Under the pieces are notes generated by a model. That model did no database searches, was not told the origin of the DNA, and saw only the letters and a program-made list of their open reading frames with translations. Below, one piece after another: positions 53,818 through 64,000 of a stretch of 64,000 bases of DNA (position 1 is its first letter; each line of letters starts with the position of its first letter). This DNA comes from Elephas maximus indicus (taxonomy: Eukaryota; Chordata; Mammalia; Proboscidea; Elephantidae). Made by a program: the position numbers and the translations under genes. The stretch is taken from the NCBI RefSeq assembly GCF_024166365.1, contig NC_064839.1, positions 16,478,878-16,542,877 on the forward strand, written 5' to 3'.

Positions 53818-55492
53818 TGGAGGCTCTAAGTGGGCAGTTACCTAAGAGCCGCCATTGAGGGCACAGCACTCCCTCTGAGCTCATTTTCAGAAAGCTGGAG
53901 ATCCCAGGACTGTATGAACTACGGAAATAATGTTGTGGAAAACACTTCTGTGCTTAAATTGTTGTCTGAGTTTTTTATTACTTTCCTAAAAGAGTCTTAC
54001 TTAGAAGGGCCATTATTGCTTATGGGAGTGTTTCCGTTTGTTTTAATTAGGATTCTGATCCACCAAATTGCTCTCCTTGAAAAAAAGAATATACCAACTT
54101 AAAATCATATCAGAAAAATATGGTGTGCTTGTTTCACCCCAGTTTTGCCAATTTTTTCTTCTTTAAATGGTAATTTCATCAATAAAATGTGATACATCAT
54201 TGTTGATTTAATTTGCTCTTCTTTTCTCTTTAGAGAGGTGGACCATTTTTCAGGAGGTGATTACCTGGATATTTGCTCCCCAGAACGCTTGCCCCAAGCC
54301 CTGCGGTGGGTGCGGTGGAGGCTGGAATTCTGTAGGTTGGGAAGGTGTTGGGAGTGAGTCTGCTGAGCCAGACTCTAGGTTCCACTGCCCGCTGAAGAGA
54401 ATGTACCTCATCTGGCTCCTGGGCCAACATTGAGGTCAAACTGCCCTGGTCAGTCTGGGCCAAGACAAGTCCCCATCCAGGTTCCTTGCCCCGTGAGACA
54501 CTGTAGGCACCTTTCTCAAATTCTCTGGGGCAGGGATGCCTGGAGAAGAGGGAACTTTTTCACTCAAGGTTTGCCTGGATCCACCAGGTCCTGACAGATA
54601 ATGGTTTTCTTTCCCTAGAGCCCTTTGAAATGGATGGCAAGGGCTTTGTAGCTTGTGTTCCTGGGGTCAAAGCCCTAGTCACTTCTTGCCCCCCTACCCC
54701 ATGCCTCCAGCTCAGTTCGTGGGAATCCGGGATCTTTCTAGGGGCCCAGTCCAGGACTTGTGGCAGCTCAGATGGTCTCAGGAGCATCCCCTAGGAGCCT
54801 CAACCAGTACAGGAGGAAAGGTGCTGAAAAGGCAGTGTTCACATCTGAAGATGACAGCCTGTGGTGGCCACATCTGAGGCTCGTAGCCCACTGGCTCTGA
54901 GCCAGAGGTCTGCTCCCGGCCTGGTCTGGCCTTGGGGACCTGCACACGGAGACCTGTTGCGAGGAACGGTCCCCATCCCACCCGGTTCCTAGCACTAGGA
55001 GCCTTCGCCGCCAGCCAGATGGGGGCTCCTGAGATCAGTGCGTTGCCACAGGGGCCAGGAGGGGCTGAGGTTCATGGGGTCACATCTGCACGAGACGCAC
55101 AGTGTTCTCCAGGGTGCCGAAGCGGGCGCAGGCTTGTCTGTCCAACGTGGAGCTTGCCTGTGTCAGCGCCCGAGACCGAGGCAGCGCTGGGAAGATGGGG
55201 GAGGATATGGGGAGCATTAGTCAACTGCTTGTATTCCTCCGGCCGGGATAGAGGGAGCCGCCTGGAGCTCAGCCCGCGGGAATCCGGGATCTTTCCAGGG
55301 GCTGGGAGATCCGGGCGCATAGCAGAAAGTCCGAGGACTTTCTCGGCGGTGTCACAGCTTCGCGCTGTACGAGCCGAGGGCCCGCTCCAGCTCCAAGCTG
55401 CACGCCCCGCGGCCCGGCACAGCCTCGGCGCCCCTCTGAGCTCCCGACCCAGCGCGGACACCGCCGCTCCGCCGCGGCCGCCACTCCCCCCA

Positions 55493-55614
55493 CATTCCAG
55501 AGGCCGCAGCGCCGTCTCCTTCCTCGCATTCCTGTCCCGGCAAAGGAGTCCCTCCGCCCCCCGCGCGGCCGCTGCGAGGAGGGGGCGCGGCCCGGCGCCC
55601 CGAGCGCACATTCC
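55493..55614 (+). promoter_or_regulatory. Three TEAD-like CATTCC motifs upstream of WTIP
   Basis: CATTCC occurs at 55493-55498 (followed by A, the full M-CAT form), 55527-55532 and 55609-55614, all on the plus strand, 215-335 bp before the WTIP ATG. TEAD binding is inferred from the motif only. Confidence 0.4.
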
Positions 55615-55827
55615 TCCGCCGCGCGCGTTATTGCGCGGAGCGCGCGTCCCCCGGCCCGTGCGGCCCGGCGGAGCTAACCTGGCCGCCTCCGGCTTCGCCC
55701 CGCCCCGCCCCGCGCCCAGGGGTCCCGGGGCTGGCTCCCGGCTTCGGGCGGACGATGCGGCGGCGCGGCCGGAGCGGCGGCGGGAAGCGGAGGCGGAGGT
55801 GACGCGCTAGGGCCGGCGGGCCGGGCC

Positions 55828-56491
55828 ATGCAGCGCTCCCGGGCGGCCGCGGACGAGGCGGCCCTGCTCCTGGCTGGGCTGGCCCTGCGGGAGCTGGAGC
55901 CGGCCGGCGAGTCCCCGGGCCGGGGTCGGCAGGGGCCGCGGCCCGGGCCGGGAGACGAGGCGGCGCAGGCGCTGGGCCGCAGAGGGAAGGGCGGCGGCGG
56001 CGGCCCCGAGGCTGGGGCGGACGGACTGAGCCGCGGGGAGAGAGGCCCGCGGCGCGCGGCACCCCCCGAGCTCAGCGCGCAGCCTGCGGGCAGCCCGCGG
56101 GCCAGCCTGGCGGGCTCCGACGGCGGCGGCGGCAGCACCCGCTCCAGCGGCATCAGCTTGGGCTACGACCAACGCCACGGGAGCCCGCGCTCTGGCCGCT
56201 CGGACCCGCGCCCCGGCCTCGGGCCGTCGTCGGTGGGCAGCGCCCGCTCCAGCGTGTCCAGTCTCGGCTCCCGCGGCTCGGCCGGCGCCTACGCCGACCT
56301 TCTGCTCCCTGGAGCCTGCCTGGCGCCAGCTCGCTCCCCGGAGCCTGCGGGACAGGCCCCCTTCCCTCTGCCTGCGCTCCAGCTGTCCCCGGGCCGGGAG
56401 GGCGGCCCGAGCGCGGCGGAGCGGCGGCTGGAGGTGCTTACGCGGGAGCTGGAGCGGGCGCTGGAGGCGCGCACGGCGCGGGACTACTTCG
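55828..56491 (+). CDS. WTIP: WT1-interacting protein, coding exon 1 (residues 1-222, part)
   Basis: WTIP is an Ajuba-family LIM adaptor that shuttles between cell junctions and nucleus. The family restrains LATS kinases, represses Snail targets and binds mRNA-silencing factors. This exon encodes the low-complexity N-terminal half, rich in Gly, Ser, Pro, Arg and Ala, and ends with the predicted helix A-A-E-R-R-L-E-V-L-T-R-E-L-E just before LIM1. It begins M-Q-R-S-R-A-A-A-D-E, as human WTIP does in my recollection, and has similar length. ATG context is fair (G at -3). The exon ends after G of codon 222 at donor GTGAGC, and joins exon 2 in frame. The remaining LIM exons, expected from a family protein of about 430 residues, lie beyond the window. 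Confidence 0.95.
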
Positions 56492-57625
56492 GTGAGCGAG
56501 CTCGGCCGCACCGCGCACCGCGCCGAGGGTCGGGACGGCCCCGGAGAGGCGACCGGCCCAGCGGAGGGGAGTTCGGGGTGGGCCGGGGTTGGCGTTGGAA
56601 GCGGGTCAGGATGAGAAAGCCGTGTCTCCCGTGGGGCCGGGGGGACATTTCTTTCCAGAGGGGGTGTGAGCGTGAATCGCCAGATCTGGGGCTTGTTTAG
56701 AACAGCGGCTTCTCCTTTAGTCGTCACGCTGCAGAAGGGATCTTGCAAAGTGTGTTGATGCCGTTTCCTAACTTGGAGGAAAATCAGGTTAATAGAATAA
56801 TATGTTTTCTGATTTTTTTTTTTTCCTTAACCTTTGGCATTTGCTAATCCTACCTCCTCAGGTACGCCCGCGGACCCGGTGCCCCCTCCCCTCAGCCTGG
56901 GGTGTGGGCAGGAGAAGGGAGGAGGAACGGTCCAGGCCCCGCCCCGCCCGACCCGAGGCTTTGGGAATGATGGGGCTAGAGGTAGAGAGTGAGGGAGGGA
57001 GGGTAAGGCCACTCTGGGGCGGGGTTGAGGGTGGGGGAGTGAGACAGGATCCAGTCGGTCACGCTGGGCTGCCCTCGCTCTGGGCCAGGCTGTATACGCA
57101 GGATATTTCCAAAGGATCCTGATGCATACGCGTTGGCAAAGCCCGTCAGTCTCTGACAGCCTCCATTTCCCGGCCTGGCCCTGTCCCCTCCTCTCCCCCC
57201 CAGTCTCTAGTCCTTTCTACAGCTCTTAGAGGTTCTGGGGGAGGGACAGAAGTACTGGGATGGCTGGGGAAGGGGCTTCCCGTCCTCCCTTACCGGGAAG
57301 CAGGAAGGAGGAAGCACCTGGCTCAGGAGGGCATCGGTGGGTATCATGCTGGTTCTGAGGCTGTCCAGGGTTTTGTATCTTTCACACATTCATTCCAGTT
57401 AGCAGCTCAGGGCTGCCCAGAGCTGGATCTTGAGAGGTGATTGCGAGGCCGTTATGAGGCCAGATTCATTTCAGGCCTAGGGAAGAATGAGCAAAAGGAC
57501 GGAAGTAAGGATGTGTGCTGTGGTGTTTACTTGTGTGTTGCTGTAATGCTGGGCGCTGTGCCACCACAGGGTCACCCATGGTGGATAGGTTTCAGTGGAG
57601 CTTCCAGACTAAGACTAGGAAAGAG

Positions 57626-57870
57626 GCCTGGTGATCTACTTCCAAAAATTAGCCAATGAAAACCCTGTGGATCACAACAGAATATTGACTGGTATAATAG
57701 TGGAAGATGAGCCCCTAGATTGAAAAGGCACTTAAACGGTGGCTCCAATAATGGACTCGAGCATACCAGTGATGGGGAAGATGGTGCAAAACTGAGCAGC
57801 GTTCCGTTCTGTTGTTCATGGGGTTGCTGTGAATCAGAGCTGACTCGAAGGCGGTTAATAACAGTACAAG
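57626..57870 (+). repeat. RTE 3' end or related composite (WTIP intron 1)
   Basis: Begins with GGCCTGGTGATCTACTTCC and ends with GTTCCGTTCTGTTGTTCATG plus a CGCTATGAGTC-like tail and AATAACAGTAC. Either an RTE terminus or a SINE/RTE chimera. Confidence 0.6.
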
Positions 57871-60800
57871 AATGTGTTGCCCAGGAGGAGTCAGGTGGTC
57901 AAGGGCATGTGCAGGCCAAAGGGGTTGGCCTGCTGCCTTTGGGGTAAGAGACACTGAAGGGTTTCTGCCCTATCTGGAAAATGGCAGGGTGAGAATTTGT
58001 GGTTTGGCAGGTCTTGGGGCTGCTGTTGGGTGGCCTGGGAGCAGAGAGATGACTTGGGAATCTACAGCCTGTCTTTTGTGCCAGGAACAGAAGCTGGGCT
58101 GTCTTCTGAAGAGAACTTTCCAGTATATGCTTCTCAGGTGAAGCTGCCAATTGTGCCGACCCCACGCACTGCAGGGCCTAGAGGGGGTGCATTCTGTGGG
58201 TCTCCGTAGATGTTCAGGAATCTGTGTGTGAAGTAGGGGTGGCTGCAGACCCAGGCAGGTAATGAGAACTATGAAGCAGCTGAGGCTAAAAACAGTCAGG
58301 GGTGGTGGGTCATTCTTTCTAAAGAGGAGCTACTGCTCAACTCTAGCCCATTGTAGCCACATGTGGGAGTGTGAAGGAAGTGATGACAGATGTTTGGTTT
58401 CTCAAGACAAACCAGAAATTCAGATTTAGATGATATTTTCCTGATTTTTAAAAATACGGGCAACCAATTTTCTTGAAATATGTACTGTGGATATTTGAAC
58501 TTTTTGAGCCACAAAAGTGATATTTTCATACAGTTCAACCTAAATAACACAAAATTTTAATAAAAGCAAGTCTGTAGGTAGTGTGAGCTCGAGTGATCTC
58601 ATAAACTGCATCTTCAGAGTGTGTTTCTTTTCTCCGTGCCACTTCTTCCTCTCCTTGGCCCTGGCATCAGCTGACCTTCTTCTGGTCCCTTTTCTGCCAT
58701 TTGTTGACGGCTTTGGAATTTTCTGGTCTCTCCTCCCCAAGTTCTGCTGTCATCAATCAGTCAACAGCCTCAGGCTTCCAGAACCTTTTTAACGTTAGCC
58801 ACCTCCTGCCTTTTCTTCAGCTACCCACTCTCAGGGCCACGCCCTGTTTTCTTCGCTTCAGCAATCTTCTGACCCCAGACTGTGTCTCACTGGTACCTAT
58901 GATTCATCTAATCGTTGCCCAGCACAACCCTGGCTCTGAGTCAGGGCTGCAGCCCCCTTGGCTGCTGCTATACCAAGTGGTGAGGGGCTGCTGAGGAAGC
59001 CCCTGGGACCACTGTAGTTTATAGTCTTCAACCTCAATGGTCTTCTTGGCACCACCTTCACCCTCATCCTTAGCCAGCTGTTATTCCCTCAACAGCCTCT
59101 CTCTCCTCCAGCCCCTGCCCTTTCCTTCTACTTTGCTGGGAAAATTGAGGCCAGCAGTTGCAGTCTGTCTCTGTGGGCTTCCTGTTCCTTACCAGCAGGC
59201 TCTCTCAAGACCAAGTCATTCTGCCACCGCCCCAGAGGATGCGGATCCTTCCATCTCCTGCCTCCACTTCTTTCGTCCTCAACTTTCCTCTCACCACTGA
59301 CTCTGTCCTTTGGTTATAAATATGTACAGGGCTTTTTCATAAAAAAAAAAAAAAAAAAGCAAAACCCCCAACCCCCAAACTTCCATGACCACAAAATCTC
59401 CTCTGCCCTTTCTTTTCATCCTCTTCTCATCCCCATGTCATGACTGCTTACCCCCTACTCTCTCCTCAGTTGCCTGCTGTCTGCCCTATCTCCTCTCACC
59501 TGACCACACAGCTCTTGCACAGGACACTGGTGACTTCCAGCCCCTGCCCAGTGGGTGCTTTCCAGGCCTCACTCGTCTGGACCTCACTGCTGCATAGAGT
59601 TCACTCTCCTTGAAATGTCCTACTCCGTGACATTCTGAGTTACTTCATGCTTCTTTACTGTATCTTAACTAAAGTGATACAATCAGATATTTAGAAAAAT
59701 CAACCAGAACCCACCATTGCCTGCTTTCTCATCCTTCCCAGGAGCCCCCAAAGCTTTATCCTTTTCACTGGTTCTCCTGGTAACTTCATCAAAGAAGTGA
59801 CAGGGTTAGGTCTGCAAAGCTAACGGAGAAGAGTGAAGGTGGGAGAGTCAGTCATTGGCACTTTAAGAAGGTAAGTCCAGCTGCAGCTGAGGGGATGGGT
59901 TACTGGGGGCCAGGCCGTGACACGGTGAGAAGGCTGTTTAAGAGGAGTTGTTCAGACAAGAATCGGTCATATTTTGGATCAGGCCAGTGGGGATGAGGGG
60001 AAGGGAGGAAATCAAGACCAGGGAGCTGAGGAGCTGAGACTCTGAGTTGGGTGTGAGGGAGAGAGGCTAGGCCTGGATACTCCCTGGATCCTAGGTCCAT
60101 CAAAGGGCCGTTTCCTTAGGGGAAAACTGAAGGCAAGAGCAACTTGTGAGGAATCCAGAGCTCCATTGCGGACATACAGGTGTTGTGTGCTGGGGCCCTT
60201 CTGAGAGGTGAGTCTGTGTCTCAGGAGAGAGGTCTGGGCTGGTGGTAGGAACCCTGGGCAGAGGGGAACAGTTGGGAGAGGAGGGGACTGCCCAGGGAGA
60301 CTGCTTGCTGCCCCCCCATGGAGATCTGTAGACTCCGTTTGTTTGCCCCTACATTTTCAAAACATTTAAGATAGTAATTAGTTTCATTTTGGAATAATTT
60401 CACATATATATCTAGATTTCTAGCTTTTCTTGAAAAATTCGACTCTCCAGCAATGCTGGGCCTGCTTCCCTCCAGTAAGCAGCTGTCAGCAGAGCCGAGG
60501 TATGGCAGCAGCCTCTGGTGGCCACCAGCTCTCTCTTCATTCACCTGGGTACCCGCCAGGTCACCTTTACATTGCTGGGTGGATTTGAGGGCGTCTGAAT
60601 TGGCTGTTCCCGGGGAGCATGAGGCATGAGAGGGTCAGGACAGAGCTGGTGAATATCCAACAGAGCTGGGAAGGAAGACGAAACAGAAGGCCAGTTGTGG
60701 GTTGTACTTTGGAAACCAAAGAGGAGGGATGGTCTGCCTTCTAGCAGGATCAGAACTCACAGTTCGTAGAACTAGACACTTAAGGATGACTAAGCGTGGA

Positions 60801-61194
60801 CTAATCTGTCTTTCTTGGATGAGGGAAGGAGGAATGGGGTGGCTGGTGAAGGAGGGAGGGGTTTCAAAGTGGGAGGGGCTTGAGCATGGTTTTATGTTAA
60901 GGAGGGGGATCTGGTGGAAAGCAAGGGGAAAAGGATAAGGGCACCATGTCCTGGAGCAGCTGGAAAATTTAGGACCCCGAGGGAGCCCGTCTTCATGTCG
61001 TGTGGGGTGTGGGAGACCCGTGTAACTCTGTGAAAGGGCTTGGCTGGCTTCCCACTGTCTGGGTCTTCAGGAGGGCTGGCCAGGGACACCTGCCATGGCT
61101 GGTGTCCTCCCCTCTCCCCCTCCCCGCCCCCCGCCTGCTGAGCTGCCCACTTTGTGCTGCCAGGGGTGGTCCCCGATTTCATAAACAATCCCAG
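57871..61194 (+). other. WTIP intron 1, middle
   Basis: No exon recognised. Contains a poly-A tract at about 59340-59358 and CT-rich stretches at 58800-59600 that may be old repeat. 56492-57625 is likewise plain. Confidence 0.45.
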
Positions 61195-61475
61195 ATACCT
61201 GCATACCAACTTCCTTCATTTCTTTAGGCCTTTGTTCAAAGATCACCTTGTTATAATGGAGCTTTCTCCAACAACCCCAATTATGTCAGCTTTATTTTTC
61301 TCCATACACATATTTCCGCCTGACATGTTATTAAGCTGCTGTCGTCTCTCTCCCTCCACTAGAATGCAGGCTCCTTGAGGGTAGGGGCTTTGTTTCATGC
61401 ATTGCATGCAGAATCTCCAGAACCTAAACTGTGCCAGGATTTTGGTACGCTGCCAGTGTGCTGAATGAACAAGAG
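61195..61475 (+). repeat. L2 LINE 3' end
   Basis: Ends with GAATGCAGGCTCCTTGAGGG and GTGCTGAATGAAC, the usual L2 terminus. Confidence 0.65.
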
Positions 61476-61498
61476 AGTAAGCTGACCTTACGGTACAG

Positions 61499-61662
61499 AG
61501 TCCTAGTGGTGCAGTGGTTAAGAGCTTGGCTGCTAACCGAAAGGTTGGCAGTTTGAATCCACCAGCCACTCCTTGGAAACCCTGTGGGGAGTTCTACTCT
61601 GTCCTGTAGGGTCACTATGAGTTGGTATCAACTCGACGGCAATGGGTGTGGTTTTTGGTTCT
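61499..61662 (+). repeat. AfroSINE copy (WTIP intron 1)
   Basis: Sense copy; GGTACAG at 61492-61498 and 61663-61669. Confidence 0.87.
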
Positions 61663-61899
61663 GGTACAGGGGAAGAAAGTGGCTGGGGAGGGTTGGTGAT
61701 TCTGTCCTGGAGTGTACCTGTGTGATCTTAATTCTTTGTATCAGAAAATGTGTGTTTTTATTTTGCAGAACAGGATTTGATTCATAGAAGAAAGGATTTT
61801 CCCATAGTCCAAGAGCAGGTCATAGGTGAAGGGGCTTAGAATGACTTTTTAGGTGTATATCTATTATAATAATGGCAATAGTGAGGACAGTGTCAGCTC

Positions 61900-62104
61900 T
61901 GACTCAGTGCCAGGTGCTCTCCTAAGCTTTTTGACTCCTCAAAAGAACAGCAACAGACTCTAATTATCCCATGTTAGTCCTGTGTAACTAACTGAGCGTT
62001 GGAGGCCTCGGCAAGTTAACCTGCCCAGGTCAGAAGGTGGTCGGCATCAGAACTCGGAGTTGGATGCATGTCCATCTGACTCCCAGTCCATGGTGCTAAC
62101 CACT
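61900..62104 (-). repeat. MIR SINE adjoining WTIP exon 2
   Basis: Antisense MIR (ATTATCCCATGTTAG...GCTAACCACTGCTC) ending 26 bp before the exon 2 acceptor. Confidence 0.65.
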
Positions 62105-62130
62105 GCTCTCTCCTACCTCTTTTCCCATAG

Positions 62131-62232
62131 GCATTTGCATTAAGTGTGGGCTTGGTATCTACGGAGCAAGGCAGGCGTGCCAGGCGATGGGGAGCCTGTA
62201 TCACACGGACTGCTTCATCTGCGACTCTTGTG
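62131..62232 (+). CDS. WTIP: WTIP coding exon 2 (LIM1, first half; residues 222-256, part)
   Basis: Acceptor CCATAG. Encodes the pattern C-X2-C-X18-H-X2-C-X2-C-X2-C with Cys224, Cys227, His246 and Cys249 as the first zinc site and Cys252/Cys255 starting the second. The residue series matches vertebrate WTIP. I place the donor at GTAGGT (62233); GTAACT four bases later is possible but would shift the frame relative to the expected next residues. The gene continues past the right edge. Confidence 0.93.
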
Positions 62233-62982
62233 GTAGGTAACTTCTCCCTCTGCCCACTTGCATCTTGGACAGAGACCTAAGCCCCAGGTACATGGACCAT
62301 CTAGCTCTGGCCCAGGCTGGGAGGTGGAGACTGGTTGCAGTCTTCCCATGCAGATGAGTTGGGGACTTTCCCCTATGGACCTGGCCTGCTTTGGAGACCT
62401 AGAGCCCCTGGGGAGATCTGTTGCCCTGGGGAGGGAGGCATGGAGCCAGCGAGGAGCTTTTCGTTGGCTGTTGGCCATAGGGAACAGCTGGCCCCTGCCC
62501 TCAGCTTTGGAGCCTCTTCCGGGCGGGATACCAGTGTCTCCTTGATGCTTGGGAGGAAAGATCTGGAGCCAGGGAGGGGCCTCCAACCCTCCTGGACTTG
62601 GGACTAATCTTCCTTTTTCCTGTAATTCTTTTTCCATTTATTTTTTCTTCTAATTTTATGCACACTATGAATTATAATTTATAAGTGATATAAATTATAA
62701 ATGTCATTTAATTTGGACAGAATTATAAAAAGAAAAAAGCAATTATAATCTAACCACCCCAATAAATCTGCGCTCTTGATTTTCCTTGGTTTTTCTCTTA
62801 GACCTTGCCCCTAAGCAGGCATCTTTTATTAATTTACACTAAACATTTTAATATTTTATTTTATAAATGCAGCTTTAACTCAAATAGCCCCGAAAAGCTT
62901 ATTGTAAAAGAGACTTATCTTTCCACTTCTAATTCCATTCCCCAGAGGCAGTCACTTATTACATTTTTAGCAGTTTCTTCTA

Positions 62983-63189
62983 GTGTTGTTGTTGTTGGTT
63001 GCCACTGAGTTGATTTTGATTCACGGTGACCCCATGTGTGCAGAGTAGAATGGCTCTGTAGGGTTTTCTAGGATGTGACCTTTCGGAAGCAGATCACCAG
63101 GCCTGTCTTCTGAGGCGCCTCTGGGTGAATTCAAACCACCCACTTTTCTGCTAGTAGCTGAGCGCTTAACCATTTGGGCCATCCAGGTA
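62983..63189 (-). repeat. AfroSINE, divergent subfamily (WTIP intron 2)
   Basis: Antisense copy with GTTGTTGTTGTTGG at its tail. 62640-62980 before it may be old LINE; 63190-64000 after it is unassigned intron. Confidence 0.75.
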
Positions 63190-64000
63190 CACCAATTTCT
63201 TTTCTTAGAGGAAGGCATACACTGATGTTTCTTCAATGAATCAATTTTAGACATAATCTACTTACCTTTGCTGCTCCTTCCCCCCTTTCATCTTCCCAGT
63301 GTTGTCATATCACTAGTTTTGGTTAAGTCAATAAACCAAGTATACTTGACTGTGACTACGTGAATATTATTCGCTGAGGAGCCAAGACTCATACTGTAAT
63401 TACATCCCGTTGTTTCTAGTCTTACTTTTCCTGGAGTTAATCCCCCCATCTTTATTTACCCTTTGTATTGTCTTACTTTATTGTATCTTTAGTTGTTTTT
63501 TTTTTTCTTTTTTTTCCCCAAGTGCTCCATTATATCAGGCATTCTCCTGAGTTCCCACCGGGAGCCCCTGGCCCCTCCCCACTCTGAGCCAGTTGTCCCC
63601 TAAACTCCACTGGAGCACTCATTGTTCACCTTCCTCTGTATACACTCTGACTTGGAGCCACAAGTACCTAGAAGCCCTCAGTGGCAGGTAATAGAGAGGA
63701 GGCTTAAATGCAAAGAATATTTCTTTGCTCAGTCAACTGGGAGCCCAGAGATTGGGTTTGCTTCAGGATGAGATTGATCTCATGGCTCAGGCCCTGTGAT
63801 TCCCTTCATCAGGTTTTCCTTGGATTTGGCTTTATCCTTAGGGCAACTCCTCTCATGAAATGTCCAAGGTAGCTTGAGACTTCACTGGCACACCACTGGT
63901 CTGGAGAAATATGGGGCATCTCTTCTGGTCACTGTCTTGGAGTAAGAAAACTTTTTCAGAAAGTACCCAGAAAACTTCTCCATGTATCTCACTGGCCCAA

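Larger units (their letters stand above)
55040..56560 (+). promoter_or_regulatory. WTIP: WTIP CpG-island promoter
   Basis: A dense GC-rich, CpG-rich block covering the upstream region, presumed 5' UTR and exon 1. No TATA box is evident. Long open readings on both strands here reflect the lack of AT-rich stop codons. A GC palindromic stretch lies near 55618-55647. Confidence 0.85.

Noticed and set aside
54932-56748. Long open readings on both strands around the WTIP promoter (up to 313 residues)
   Set aside because: CpG-island composition removes stop codons; only the frame at 55828-56491 matches a known protein and splices to exon 2.

Overview
The window is nuclear DNA of a placental mammal and holds two plus-strand genes. 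UBA2, which encodes the catalytic subunit of the SUMO E1 enzyme, is complete. WTIP, an Ajuba-family LIM protein gene, is represented by its first two coding exons and runs off the right edge. This gene order matches what I recall of human 19q13.11. The species signal comes from the repeats. About 22 copies plus fragments of one tRNA-headed SINE with the AfroSINE signature lie on both strands, together with RTE/BovB-type LINE pieces and a lineage-specific L1. That points to an afrotherian, most likely a proboscidean such as elephant; this is inference, not a direct match.

Layout. 1-6735: intergenic, mostly retroelements. An RTE LINE is split by two L1 fragments, and there is a 351-bp near-perfect inverted repeat. 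About 6735-7480: CpG-island promoter of UBA2 with a CCG repeat just before the start codon. 7018-47775: UBA2 in 17 coding exons, all GT-AG, joining without a break into 638 codons plus stop. The introns hold nested L1, AfroSINE, MIR and L2 elements. 47776-48605: 3' UTR with two AATAAA signals. 48606-54900: intergenic, few recognisable elements. About 55040-56560: CpG island with WTIP exon 1 (55828-56491). 62131-62232: WTIP exon 2, the first zinc-finger half of LIM1. 62233-64000: WTIP intron 2.

Function. UBA2 pairs with SAE1 to activate SUMO and pass it to UBC9. The ATP-binding glycine loop, catalytic Cys173, four zinc cysteines, SUMO-interacting-type motif and nuclear localisation signal are all present. 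WTIP acts at cell junctions and in Hippo signalling. The two genes are neighbours but have no evident functional link.

I found no undescribed gene system. The observations most worth checking are the inverted repeat, the datable nested insertions, lineage-specific changes in UBA2 (weak exon-3 donor, two-residue-shorter linker, altered C-terminal tail), and a cluster of TEAD-like motifs upstream of WTIP. Comparisons with human proteins are from memory.
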